Below are positions 8,441 to 15,118 of a stretch of DNA of 43,616 nucleotides, piece after piece. The notes under the pieces were generated by a model. It was given only the letters and a program-made list of their open reading frames with translations, had not been told where the DNA came from and made no database searches. The stretch's first letter is position 1. Each line of letters opens with the position of its first letter. Location: assembly GCA_005888335.1 (NCBI GenBank), contig VAWY01000093.1, forward strand, positions 7,010 to 50,625, in the 5' to 3' direction. The stretch comes from Actinomycetota bacterium (lineage in GTDB: Bacteria > Actinomycetota > Thermoleophilia > Solirubrobacterales > Solirubrobacteraceae). The position numbers and the translations under genes are program-made.

Positions 8441-8998
8441 ATGGCGTCAGACGGCCGCCTGCGCCGTCCGGAACCCGTCGGGGTTGCGGTCGGGGCCACT
8501 AGTGGGTCGATAGTGGGTCGCCGCTCGCGCAAGCGCCCGCTCCCGCCGCCGGCCGAGCGGCGCGAGCCGCTGCCGGGGCCGTCGCCGCGGCGCGCGCCGC
8601 CGGTCACCGGCCGCCGCGCCCGCCTGGACGAGGCGCCCAAGGCGCCGTGGTCGCCGTTCCCGCTCGTCGAGCTGTGCATCCTCGGCGGGCTCGTGCTGAT
8701 GGTCGTCGGCTTCGTCCACGGCGGCAACCGCGGCGGGCTGTTCGTCGTCTGCGGGCTGGCGCTCGTCGGGCTGGCCTCGCTGGAGGTGGCCATCCGCGAG
8801 CACTTCGCCGGCTACCGGTCGCACTCGTCGCTGCTCGCGCTCGCCGGCGCGGTGCTGACGATGGGGCTGCTGGGGATCGGCCTCGGGGTCGCGCGCGTCG
8901 TCGCGGTCGCCGCGGGCGCCCTCGTGTTCGTGGTCGCGTTCCTGGTTCTGCGAGCGGCCTTCCGGCGCCGCACGGGCGGGATGGCCTTCCGGGTCTAG
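8441..8998 (+). CDS. small integral membrane protein, unknown function
   Basis: A 185-residue protein. The ATG at 8441 has GAGGA about 7 bases upstream. A GTG at 8513, in a short direct repeat (TAGTGGGTCG twice, 8500-8520), is a possible alternative start. About 75 N-terminal residues are basic and Pro-rich ('RRSRKRPLPPPAERREPLPGP'). Four membrane helices follow: 'LVELCILGGLVLMVVGFV', 'LFVVCGLALVGLASLEVAI', 'LLALAGAVLTMGLLGIGLG', 'VVAVAAGALVFVVAFLVL'. It has no recognisable domain. It is convergent with the mIHF-like gene. Confidence 0.65.
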   Translation: MASDGRLRRPEPVGVAVGATSGSIVGRRSRKRPLPPPAERREPLPGPSPRRAPPVTGRRARLDEAPKAPWSPFPLVELCILGGLVLMVVGFVHGGNRGGLFVVCGLALVGLASLEVAIREHFAGYRSHSSLLALAGAVLTMGLLGIGLGVARVVAVAAGALVFVVAFLVLRAAFRRRTGGMAFRV

Positions 8999-9062
8999 GC
9001 GACGCGCCTGCCGCGGCCCGCCACGCCGGTCAGGCGACGTGGCGAGCGCGAGGGCGACCCCC

Positions 9063-9437
9063 TTATGCGGCCCCGGCCAGCACGCGCGCCGGCGTGCTCG
9101 TCGCGGCCGCCCTGGCGGCGGCGCAGTGCGCCAGCTGCAGCGCGAGCGCGCGGCGCTGGCGGTCGGTCATCGAGCCGATCGTCTTGTTCTCGGCCAGCGG
9201 GATCGCGGCGAGGAACTTGCGGCAACGCGTGCGTCCCCACCGCCGCTGGCTCATCAGGACATCGGCGACGGCCATCCCGTCCACTTCTGGCGGGCACCGC
9301 AGCACGACGTCCGCGACCGACAGCTGCCCCTCGGCGATGCGGCGCTTGAGGTCGGCGCGGGCGAGGCGGACCTCATTGGCGCGCTGCAGGGCCTGAAGGT
9401 GCTGTGGCGCACGGACAATCGTCGCTGACGCGGTCAT
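9063..9437 (-). CDS. integration host factor-like protein, actinobacterial mIHF type
   Basis: A 124-residue protein with GGGAGGGAG just upstream of the ATG at 9437. The core (about residues 15-105) follows the mIHF pattern: a basic first helix 'ANEVRLARADLKRRIAEGQLSVADVVL', then 'VAVADVLMSQRRWGRTRCRKFLAAIPLAENKTIGSMTDRQRRALALQL'-like helix-two-turn-helix sequence (read in parts: 'WGRTRCRKFLAAI', 'IGSMTDRQRRAL'). Known for the family: a nucleoid-associated, sequence-independent DNA-binding protein with a single H2TH domain. The usual copy lies upstream of gmk. This one is alone, so it may be a second paralogue. The C-terminus is Ala-rich. Confidence 0.75.
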   Translation of the reverse strand: MTASATIVRAPQHLQALQRANEVRLARADLKRRIAEGQLSVADVVLRCPPEVDGMAVADVLMSQRRWGRTRCRKFLAAIPLAENKTIGSMTDRQRRALALQLAHCAAARAAATSTPARVLAGAA

Positions 9438-9732
9438 GCTCCCTCCCTACCGCCGGTGCCGTCCGGCCGCGGCGGCTTCGTTTCCCATTGTGCTCCGGGC
9501 ACGGGCGCACGGGTACCCCTTTGGTCCTGCTGGACCGTGACCCCAACATCGGGTCGGCGTCCGCTTCCGACCCCCGGCCCAATTCCGTCCCGCGCACCGT
9601 GTCCGGCGCGGTGCGGAACCTAGAGCGGGCCGCCTCGCCTGGTCAACTGGGAACCGACCGTCTCGTGCGCTCAGAGCGCACTTTTCGTGTTGCCGGAAGT
9701 TTGTGCGTTGGTGGACAAGTGACCGCGGCCGT
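9438..9732. other. intergenic region between the mIHF-like and PLP genes
   Basis: 295 bp with no convincing gene. It holds the leader of the mIHF-like gene (minus), a small GGTCC/GGACC inverted repeat near 9523-9536, and the hairpin at 9665-9685. Base composition around 9680-9715 is less GC-rich than the surroundings. Confidence 0.6.
9665..9685 (+). terminator. hairpin with T-tract on the plus strand
   Basis: GTGCGCT (9665-9671), loop CAG, AGCGCAC (9675-9681), then TTTT: a perfect 7-bp stem with a short T-run on the plus strand. No plus-strand gene is seen upstream. On the minus strand the hairpin lies about 50 bases after the PLP gene's stop but lacks the T-run. It may end antisense transcripts or shield the mIHF-like gene. 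Confidence 0.5.
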
Positions 9733-11088
9733 TCAATGGCTCGCGGAGGCCGGCACCGGGCCGTGCTCGGTCTCGAACGCGGCCTTCACGCGAGCGAAAG
9801 CGTCCAGGGCGCGATCGAGGGTCGCGTGGTCGTGCGTCGCCATCACGCTGGTGCGCAGGAGGGCGCCGCCGGGGGGCACGGCCGGGTGCACGGCGACGTT
9901 GACGTAGACGCCGGCGTCGTAGAGCGCCTTCCACAGCAGCGCGGCCTTCCAGTCGTCCTCGACGAGCACGGGGACGATCGGCGTGACGGGTAACGGCGCC
10001 TCCGGCGCGTTGACCTTGAGCGAACTTCGTTCGCTGACGTCGCCCTTCGGCGAGCTTGCCGCGCGTTCCGTGGCTACGTCGACCTCCGGCGAGCTCACCG
10101 CGTGCTCGACGACCTTGAGCCCGAGCGCCTGCAGGCCGTCGCGCAGGTAGCGGGCGTTGTCGAGCACGCGGGCCATGAGCTGCGGGCCCTCGGGCGAGCG
10201 CACGATGCGCAGCGCGGCGAGGGCGGCGCCCACGGCGGCGGGCACCGCGGAGGCGGTGAACAGGAAGGCGCGGCTCTGCAGGCGCAGGTACTCGATGACG
10301 TCGTGCGGGCCGGCGATGAAGCCGCCGCAGCTGGCCAGCGACTTCGAGAACGTGCCCATGCGCAGGTCGACGCGGTCCTCGACGCCGAAGAGCTCGGCCG
10401 TGCCCGCCCCGCGCGCGCCGAGCACGCCGGCCGCGTGCGCCTCGTCGACCATGACCCGCGCGCCGTGGCGCTCGGCCGCCTCACAGATCGCGGGCAGGGG
10501 TGCGACGTCGCCCTCCATCGAGAACACGCCGTCGACGACGACGAGCACGCCGCCGCCGTCCTGCGCGGCGCGTTCGAGCTGCTTGGCGAGCTTGTCGAGG
10601 CGGTTGTGGCGGAAGGGCCGCAGCTTGGCCCGCGACAGCAGGCAGCCGTCGAGGATCGACGCGTGGTCGCCCGAGTCGGCCACGACCGTGTCGCCGGGGG
10701 CGAGGATCGTGCCGAGCGTGCCGACGTTGGCCTGGTGGCCGGTCGTGAAGACGAGGGCCTCCTCGACGCCCATCCACTCGGCCAGCTCGCGCTCGAGCTC
10801 GAGGTGCAGCGGGATCGTGCCGTTGAGCAGGCGCGAGCCGGTCAGGCCCGTGCCGTAGCGCTCGAGCGCGTCGCGCGCGCCCTGCTTGACGCGCTCGTCG
10901 CCGGTCAGGCCGAGGTAGTTGTTCGAGCCGAGCATGACGCGCTCGGCGCCCTCCATCTCGACGACCGGACCGGCCGGACCGGTCAGCTCGCGGAAGTAGG
11001 GCAGCGCGCCCGCCTCGCGCACCGCGCGAAGCAGCTCGGCGCGGTCGAAGTCGCGCGCCTTCGCGAAGACGTCGATGGTGGTCGGCAT
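9733..11088 (-). CDS. alpha-oxoamine synthase family PLP enzyme, serine palmitoyltransferase-like
   Basis: A 451-residue fold-type I PLP enzyme. Family signatures: 'MLGSNNYLGLTGD' (about 52), 'GTGLTGSRLLNGT' (80-91), 'DHASILDGC' with the stacking His at 142, 'VDEAHAAGVLG' with PLP-binding Asp 215, and 'GTFSKSLAS' with Schiff-base Lys 249. 'RFGxG-GSRxLNGT', 'FRHN' and 'LWKALYDAGVYVN' look more like bacterial serine palmitoyltransferases than like 2-amino-3-ketobutyrate ligase. Such enzymes condense an amino acid with an acyl-CoA. Residues about 330-361 are an insert with two copies of a 12-residue unit (SSPxxDVxxER) encoded by a palindromic DNA repeat; catalytic segments continue normally after it. 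It is divergent to a GNAT-fold gene, 17 bp between starts. The amino acid and acyl substrates are not readable, and biotin-type KAPA synthase remains possible. Confidence 0.85.
   Translation of the reverse strand: MPTTIDVFAKARDFDRAELLRAVREAGALPYFRELTGPAGPVVEMEGAERVMLGSNNYLGLTGDERVKQGARDALERYGTGLTGSRLLNGTIPLHLELERELAEWMGVEEALVFTTGHQANVGTLGTILAPGDTVVADSGDHASILDGCLLSRAKLRPFRHNRLDKLAKQLERAAQDGGGVLVVVDGVFSMEGDVAPLPAICEAAERHGARVMVDEAHAAGVLGARGAGTAELFGVEDRVDLRMGTFSKSLASCGGFIAGPHDVIEYLRLQSRAFLFTASAVPAAVGAALAALRIVRSPEGPQLMARVLDNARYLRDGLQALGLKVVEHAVSSPEVDVATERAASSPKGDVSERSSLKVNAPEAPLPVTPIVPVLVEDDWKAALLWKALYDAGVYVNVAVHPAVPPGGALLRTSVMATHDHATLDRALDAFARVKAAFETEHGPVPASASH
10019..10110. repeat. palindromic repeat inserted in frame in the PLP gene
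   Basis: It begins with the hairpin AGCGAAC-TTC-GTTCGCT (10019-10035) and TCGCC-CTTC-GGCGA (10040-10053). Two direct copies of a 30-bp unit follow (about 10036-10065 and 10076-10105), agreeing at about 24 of 30 bases. The 15-mer GCGAACTTCGTTCGC (10020-10034) recurs exactly at 35487-35501. Confidence 0.7.
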
Positions 11089-11089
11089 G

Positions 11090-11095
11090 TAGGTT
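11090..11095 (+). promoter_or_regulatory. -10 box (TAGGTT) of the GNAT-fold gene
   Basis: TAGGTT fits TANNNT and ends 10 bases before the GTG at 11106. Any -35 must lie inside the first codons of the divergent PLP gene. No Shine-Dalgarno sequence precedes the GTG. Confidence 0.45.
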
Positions 11096-11105
11096 CCGCG
11101 CCCCC

Positions 11106-12287
11106 GTGAGCCTCGAGATCCGTCCGGTCGCCCGCCGGCGCGACGTCCGCGCCTTCGTCGACCTGCCCTTCCGACTGTACGGGACGGCCACGCCCTGGGT
11201 ACCGCCCCTGAAAGTGGAGCGACGGCTCTACCTCAACCGCCGGCTGAACCCGTTCTTCCGCCACGGCGAGGCCGAGCTGTTCCTCGCCGAGCGCGCGGGC
11301 CGGCCCGTGGGGCGCATCAGCGCGCACGTCGACCGGGCGTTCAACGACTACCACGCCGAACGCTGGGGCTGGTTCGGCTTCCTCGAGGTCGCCGACGACG
11401 CCGAGGCGCTCGCCGGGTTGCTCGACGCCGGCGAGCGCTGGCTGCGCGACCGCGGGTGCGAGCGGATGGTCGGCCCCGCCGACTTCACGCTCAACGACGG
11501 CTGCGGCATCCTCGTCGACGGCTTCGAGCGCCCGCCGATCATCCGCCAGAACTGGAACGAGCCCTACCTGCCGGCGCTGTGCGAGGGCGTCGGGCTCGAG
11601 AAGGCGATGGACGTCTTCTTCTGGCACCTGGAGATCGCCGACCGGGCGCAGATGCTGCCGATCCTGCCCCAGCTGGCGCGCGACGCGCGCGAGAAGCACG
11701 GCATGCGGATCCGCAAGATGTCGCGGCGCTCGCTGCGGCGCGACCTCGACCTGTTCGGCGAGCTCTACAACGACGCGTGGAAGAAGAACTGGGGCTTCGT
11801 GCCCTACACGAAGGAGGACCTCGACGCCTACGCGCTCGACATGCAGCTCGTCTTCGACCGCGAGTGGTTCATGGTCGCCGAGACCGCCGAGGGCCAGCCG
11901 GTCGGCGTGGCCATCACGGTGCCGGACGTCAACCAGGTGCTCGCGCGGATGGGCGGGCGGGTGCTCCCGCTCGGCTGGTGGCACTTCGTGCGCAAGAGGC
12001 GGATCATCGACCAGTGCCGCGTGGGCTTCCTCGGCGTCAAGCCCGAGTACCAGCACACCGGCGTCGCGGCGCTGCTCTACCTCCAGCACTTCGATCTCGC
12101 CGAGATCGAGCGGATCACGTCGGGCGAGATGGGCTGGATCCTCGAGACGAACACGGGCATGAACCGCGCGATGAAGGCCATGCACGGGCGCATCGTCAAG
12201 CGCTACCGGCTCTACGAGCGGCGCTTTGGCCCCGACGTCGCGCGCGCCTGGCCCGAGGGCGCGCGGGTGTGGGACCCGTCGTCCTGA
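11106..12287 (+). CDS. GNAT-fold acyltransferase-like protein, possible ceramide synthase-type
   Basis: A 393-residue protein that starts with 'MSLEIRPVARRRDVRAFVDLPFRLY' and 'TPWVPPL', a common opening in a long GNAT-like family. About residues 55-150 form an N-terminal half ('AELFLAERAGRPVGRISAHVDRAFNDYH', 'MVGPADFTLNDGCGILVDGFE'). About 230-330 holds a second acyltransferase-like half ('MVAETAEGQPVGVAITVPDVN', 'VGFLGVKPEYQHTGVAALLYLQHF', which resembles the acyl-CoA loop V-x-P-x-x-x-x-x-G). The Caulobacter ceramide synthase bCerS was, as I recall, annotated as a GNAT protein and sits near an SPT gene. Together with the divergent SPT-like gene this suggests N-acylation of a long-chain amine, which is inference. 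A leaderless start is likely. Confidence 0.75.
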   Translation: MSLEIRPVARRRDVRAFVDLPFRLYGTATPWVPPLKVERRLYLNRRLNPFFRHGEAELFLAERAGRPVGRISAHVDRAFNDYHAERWGWFGFLEVADDAEALAGLLDAGERWLRDRGCERMVGPADFTLNDGCGILVDGFERPPIIRQNWNEPYLPALCEGVGLEKAMDVFFWHLEIADRAQMLPILPQLARDAREKHGMRIRKMSRRSLRRDLDLFGELYNDAWKKNWGFVPYTKEDLDAYALDMQLVFDREWFMVAETAEGQPVGVAITVPDVNQVLARMGGRVLPLGWWHFVRKRRIIDQCRVGFLGVKPEYQHTGVAALLYLQHFDLAEIERITSGEMGWILETNTGMNRAMKAMHGRIVKRYRLYERRFGPDVARAWPEGARVWDPSS

Positions 12288-12295
12288 CCGCGCTC

Positions 12296-12301
12296 TAGGA
12301 T
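12296..12301 (+). promoter_or_regulatory. -10 box (TAGGAT), leaderless
   Basis: TAGGAT ends 6 bases before the ATG at 12308. Part of it (AGGA) could instead act as a ribosome binding site if the gene is read through from upstream. Confidence 0.45.
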
Positions 12302-12307
12302 CCGCGA

Positions 12308-12607
12308 ATGCCGCCCGCCGAGTCCGAGATCGAGCCCGAGGTCGTCGACGGCGTGCCCGTGCTCGTCGAGCCCGCGCCCGTCCCGGCCGTCCGACCGGCG
12401 GCCGAGGTCGCGGTCCAGGCCGCCGCGGTCGCCGGCGCGAGCTTCGTGGCCGGCGCGGGGGTCGTGGCGCTGCTGAAGAGCCGGCGGGCGCGGAAGAAGG
12501 CGTTGCGGCTGGCGCGCGGGGGGTTTGGCGGGCGCAAGGGGCGGCGGTTGGACGTGCGGGCGACGCGGACGTTTTTGGTTGACGTGCATCTTGTGGAGCG
12601 GCGGTAG
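12308..12607 (+). CDS. small protein with one membrane segment and basic tail, unknown function
   Basis: A 99-residue protein. An acidic, Pro/Val-rich N-terminus ('AESEIEPEVVDGVPVLVEPAPVPAV') is followed by one hydrophobic Ala/Val helix (about 38-56, 'AAAVAGASFVAGAGVVALL'). A strongly basic tail then contains 'KSRRARKKALRLARGGFGGRKGRRLDVR' type sequence. The layout would place the basic part in the cytoplasm, perhaps at nucleic acid or phospholipid. I do not recognise a family. The ATG at 12308 is supported by the -10 box or AGGA just upstream. It lies 20 bp after the GNAT gene and precedes the large gene-free region. Confidence 0.6.
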   Translation: MPPAESEIEPEVVDGVPVLVEPAPVPAVRPAAEVAVQAAAVAGASFVAGAGVVALLKSRRARKKALRLARGGFGGRKGRRLDVRATRTFLVDVHLVERR

Positions 12608-12775
12608 GGCTGGCTTGTGACGCTCCGCTCGGGGTGGCGGGGCGGCCGGGACCGGGTCGGATTGCACCGAGGGGAACGAGGCCTGGTCTGCGCCCGGGCC
12701 GCGCGGCGGAGCGGGCGGCGTGGTGACCCGGGGGGCGGGGCCCTGGCCTCTGCCGCTCGGTCGGCGGTCGAGGGA

Positions 12776-12806
12776 GCGATCGACCGCGACATAGGCGGTC
12801 GATCGC
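12776..12806. repeat. 12-bp perfect inverted repeat (hairpin)
   Basis: GCGATCGACCGC (12776-12787) and GCGGTCGATCGC (12795-12806) are exact complements around a 7-base loop. No T-run follows on either strand, so a simple terminator is doubtful. Confidence 0.75.
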
Positions 12807-12862
12807 GCACTCGATGCCTCGGGCCTACCGTCTGGCGCGTTGCCGCTCATAGGCGAATGAGG

Positions 12863-12897
12863 TCGGATTGAGCCCGATATGCGGGCCCAATCCGACA
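12863..12897. repeat. 35-bp near-perfect palindrome
   Basis: GTCGGATTG (12863-12871) pairs with CAATCCGAC (12889-12897). Inside, GCCCG pairs with CGGGC around loop ATATG, with a single A/C mismatch in the 15-bp arm. It could be a protein-binding site or an RNA hairpin. Confidence 0.75.
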
Positions 12898-13045
12898 CTC
12901 GTGCGTCTGGCTGCTGCGCCTGGCGCGTAGACGCTCGCCTCCCGACGGGGAGCCCCGCCCGCGCACGGGGCCGCGCGGCCCGGGCGCGGACCACGATCCG
13001 CTTCCCCTCGGTGCCACAAACCCGGTCGCGACCAACAACACGGCG

Positions 13046-13121
13046 CGAGCGGCGCGCCACCACACGAGCGGCGCGCCACCACACGAGCGGCGCGCCACCG
13101 CCCGAGCGGCGCGCCACCACA
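13046..13121. repeat. four tandem copies of a 19-bp unit (minisatellite)
   Basis: The unit CGAGCGGCGCGCCACCACA occurs at 13046, 13065, 13084 and 13103. The third copy differs near its end (CCGCC). Each copy carries the 8-bp palindrome GGCGCGCC. The period is not a multiple of three and there are no unique spacers. Confidence 0.85.
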
Positions 13122-13207
13122 CCCAAGCCACACCCGACCGAAACCCCGCACGCACCGCAAAGCACCACCCCACCCCGACCGCCCCCGCAGCTACGGTCCG
13201 CGCGCCC

Positions 13208-14175
13208 GTGCCCGCCGCCACCGCCACCCCGAACGCCTTCCGCGTCGACCACCGCCTCGAGATCCGCCCGCCCTGGCCCTTCCGCCTCCGCCTCCAGGGC
13301 TCCCTGAACGGCCTGACCCGCGTGCGCGGCCAGGTCGTCACCCGACTGCTTCGCATCGACGGCGAGCCCGCCCTCGTCCGGATCCGCCAGCTCACCCCCG
13401 ACCGCGTGCTGTTCGGCGCACAAGCCGACCACCGCGACACCGCCGACGAAGCCATCTGCGCATGCGCGCCGCCGTCGGCGTCGACGACGACCTGCGCGCC
13501 TTCCACGAGCGCTTCCGCCATGACGCACTCATCGGGACAGCGGTCCGAAGCAACCCCTACCTGCGCATCCGCCGCATGCCCGATCCGTTCGAGGCGCTGG
13601 TCGCGGCGATCACCGAGCAGCTGATCGAGCTCGAGCGCGCCGGGGCCATCCAGCGGCGGATCGTCGGCGCGCTCGGCCCGCGCTGCGAGCGCACCGGGCT
13701 GCGTGCCTTCCCGGACCCGGCGACGCTCGCCGGCGCCGCGCCCGCGCGCCTGCAGTCCTTCGACCTCAGCGCAGGCCGCGCGCTCGCGCTCGTCAAGGCG
13801 GCGCGCGAGGTCGCCGCCGGGCGCTGCGACCTGCGCGCGCCCGATCATGAGCGCGGCTGGCGGCGCCTACGGGCCATCCCGGGCATCGGCCGCTGGACGA
13901 TCGAGATGCTCGCTCTCTACGGCCAGGGCCGCCAGGACCAGCTGCCCGCGGGCGACCTCGGCTACCTCAAGGCCGTCGGCCGGCTGCTGACCGGCGAGCC
14001 CTACGCGCGCGCGGCCGAGGAGGAGGTGCGCCGGCTCTTCGCGCCCTACGCGCCGTACGCCGGCCTCGCCGCCGCCTACTTCCTGGCGGTCCCGGGCGCC
14101 CGCCCGGAACCGCTCACAGTCCCTCGCCCGGCAGGAACTCGTTGGTCAGCGCCGCCGGCGACGCGGGCCGCCTGA
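13208..14175 (+). pseudogene. alkA: DNA-3-methyladenine glycosylase II (AlkA type), frameshifted
   Basis: Two overlapping frames make one gene. Frame A (GTG 13208 to about 13456) gives the AlkA N-terminal domain: 'FRVDHRLEIRPPWPFRLRLQG' and 'VTRLLRIDGEPALVRIRQ'. Frame B (from about 13459 to 14175) continues with 'RMRAAVGVDDDLRAFHERF', the HhH-GPD domain 'LRAIPGIGRWTIEMLALYGQG', and 'LPAGDLGYLKAVGRLL', where the Asp is the catalytic residue. One base missing in ATC-TGCGC near 13456 (ATCCTG expected) would restore a full-length protein of about 322 residues. The gene is either a fresh frameshift or a sequencing error. Its 3' end overlaps the convergent thiY gene by 62 bp. A TACGGT -10 box (13192-13197) ends 10 bases before the start. 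Role if intact: excision of alkylated bases. Confidence 0.8.
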
Positions 14176-15118
14176 TCAGGCCGTTGCGCAGCATCCAGCT
14201 CTCGTAGGCGCGCCACTGGCGCGGGTCCATGTAGCCGAACGGCTTGCCGCGCGCGCGCGGGAAGAACGCCGGCAGCGTCGCCTTCACCGAGGCCTCGGTG
14301 TCGCCCCGCTTGAGGTTGCGGTCGGCGGCGAGCAGCGCGTCGACGCCCTTGGCCGGATCGCTGCGCACGGCGCGATGCGACTGCGCGAGCGCCTGCAGGA
14401 ACGAGCGGAACAGCGCCCCGCGCGTGCGCAGGGCGTCGGCGCGCGCGACGAAGATCAGCTCGTTGTAGCTCGGCACGCCGACCTGGTCGACGCGGCGGAT
14501 CCACGGGTGCTTGTGCGCACGCTGGAGCTGGACGCCCTCGACGTTCCAGAAGGCGCCCAGCGTCGCGCCAACCCGCTTGGTGAGCATGGCCGGCACGAGG
14601 TCGAAGTGCACGTTGATCTCGGAGACCGAGCCGGGATCCACGTGTGCCGTGCGCAGGATGGTCTGCAGGTACTTGGTCTGGTACTCGATCCCCGCCGTGC
14701 CGACCTTCTTGCCCTTCAGGGCGCCGACGCTGCGCACGCCGTGCGCGCCCACCGACATGATCGACGTCAGCGGCTCCTGCACCAGCGCCCCGATCGCCAC
14801 GAGCGGGAGCCCGCGGTCGCGCGCGAGCAGCAGCTCGGGCTCGTAGGAGATCGCGATGTCGGCGTGCCCCGTGGCGAGCAGCTTGAGCGGCGCGGCCGGA
14901 TCCGAGGGCACGATGGGCTTGACGTCGAGCCCGGCCTGGCGGAACTGGCCGTCGCGCAGCGCGGCGTAGATGCCCGCGTGGTCGGGGTTCGGGAGGTAGT
15001 CGAGCACGAGGTTGACGCGCTGCGGGGCGCCCGGCGCCGTGCGCTCCTGCTTCTCGCCGCACGCGGCCACGGCGAGCGCGGCGGCGAGGGTGGCCAGGAC
15101 GGCGATGAGGGGTCTCAC
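14114..15118 (-). CDS. thiY: thiamine pyrimidine precursor ABC transporter, substrate-binding lipoprotein
   Basis: A 334-residue NMT1/THI5-like protein. The GTG at 15118 overlaps the thiX stop by four bases; longer in-frame extensions run through thiX and are excluded. A signal peptide with lipobox 'AVAAC' (Cys about 20) is followed by the domain 'VNLVLDYLPNPDHAGIYAALRDGQF', 'LKLLATGHADIAISYEPELLLARD', 'VQEPLTSIM', 'LKGKKVGTAG', 'HFDLVPAMLTKRVGATLGAFWNVEG'. Proteins of this family bind hydroxymethylpyrimidine or its formyl-amino derivatives. The TPP riboswitch upstream of the operon supports a thiamine-related ligand. Its 3' end overlaps the alkA-type gene on the other strand. Confidence 0.88.
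   Translation of the reverse strand: MRPLIAVLATLAAALAVAACGEKQERTAPGAPQRVNLVLDYLPNPDHAGIYAALRDGQFRQAGLDVKPIVPSDPAAPLKLLATGHADIAISYEPELLLARDRGLPLVAIGALVQEPLTSIMSVGAHGVRSVGALKGKKVGTAGIEYQTKYLQTILRTAHVDPGSVSEINVHFDLVPAMLTKRVGATLGAFWNVEGVQLQRAHKHPWIRRVDQVGVPSYNELIFVARADALRTRGALFRSFLQALAQSHRAVRSDPAKGVDALLAADRNLKRGDTEASVKATLPAFFPRARGKPFGYMDPRQWRAYESWMLRNGLIRRPASPAALTNEFLPGEGL

Larger units (their letters stand above)
12608..13207. other. 600-bp gene-free region with hairpins and tandem repeats
   Basis: No frame here has convincing protein character. Minus-strand open frames across it encode only low-complexity repeats ('VVWWRAARVVARRS'). It contains two long perfect or near-perfect hairpins (12776-12806, 12863-12897), an extra copy of GTCGGATTG at 12656-12664, a 19-bp tandem repeat block (13046-13121) and the -10 box of the alkA-type gene (13192-13197). 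Confidence 0.7.

Noticed and set aside
9404..9907. 167-codon plus-strand open frame
   Set aside because: It covers the mIHF leader, a hairpin and the antisense of the PLP gene; its composition is not protein-like.
13046..13121. CRISPR array
   Set aside because: The 19-bp units are directly joined without spacers and no cas genes are near.
12212..13848. Long minus-strand open frames across the gene-free region
   Set aside because: They translate the 19-bp repeats and hairpins into low-complexity WWRAARVVARRS-like sequence and run antisense to the alkA-type gene.
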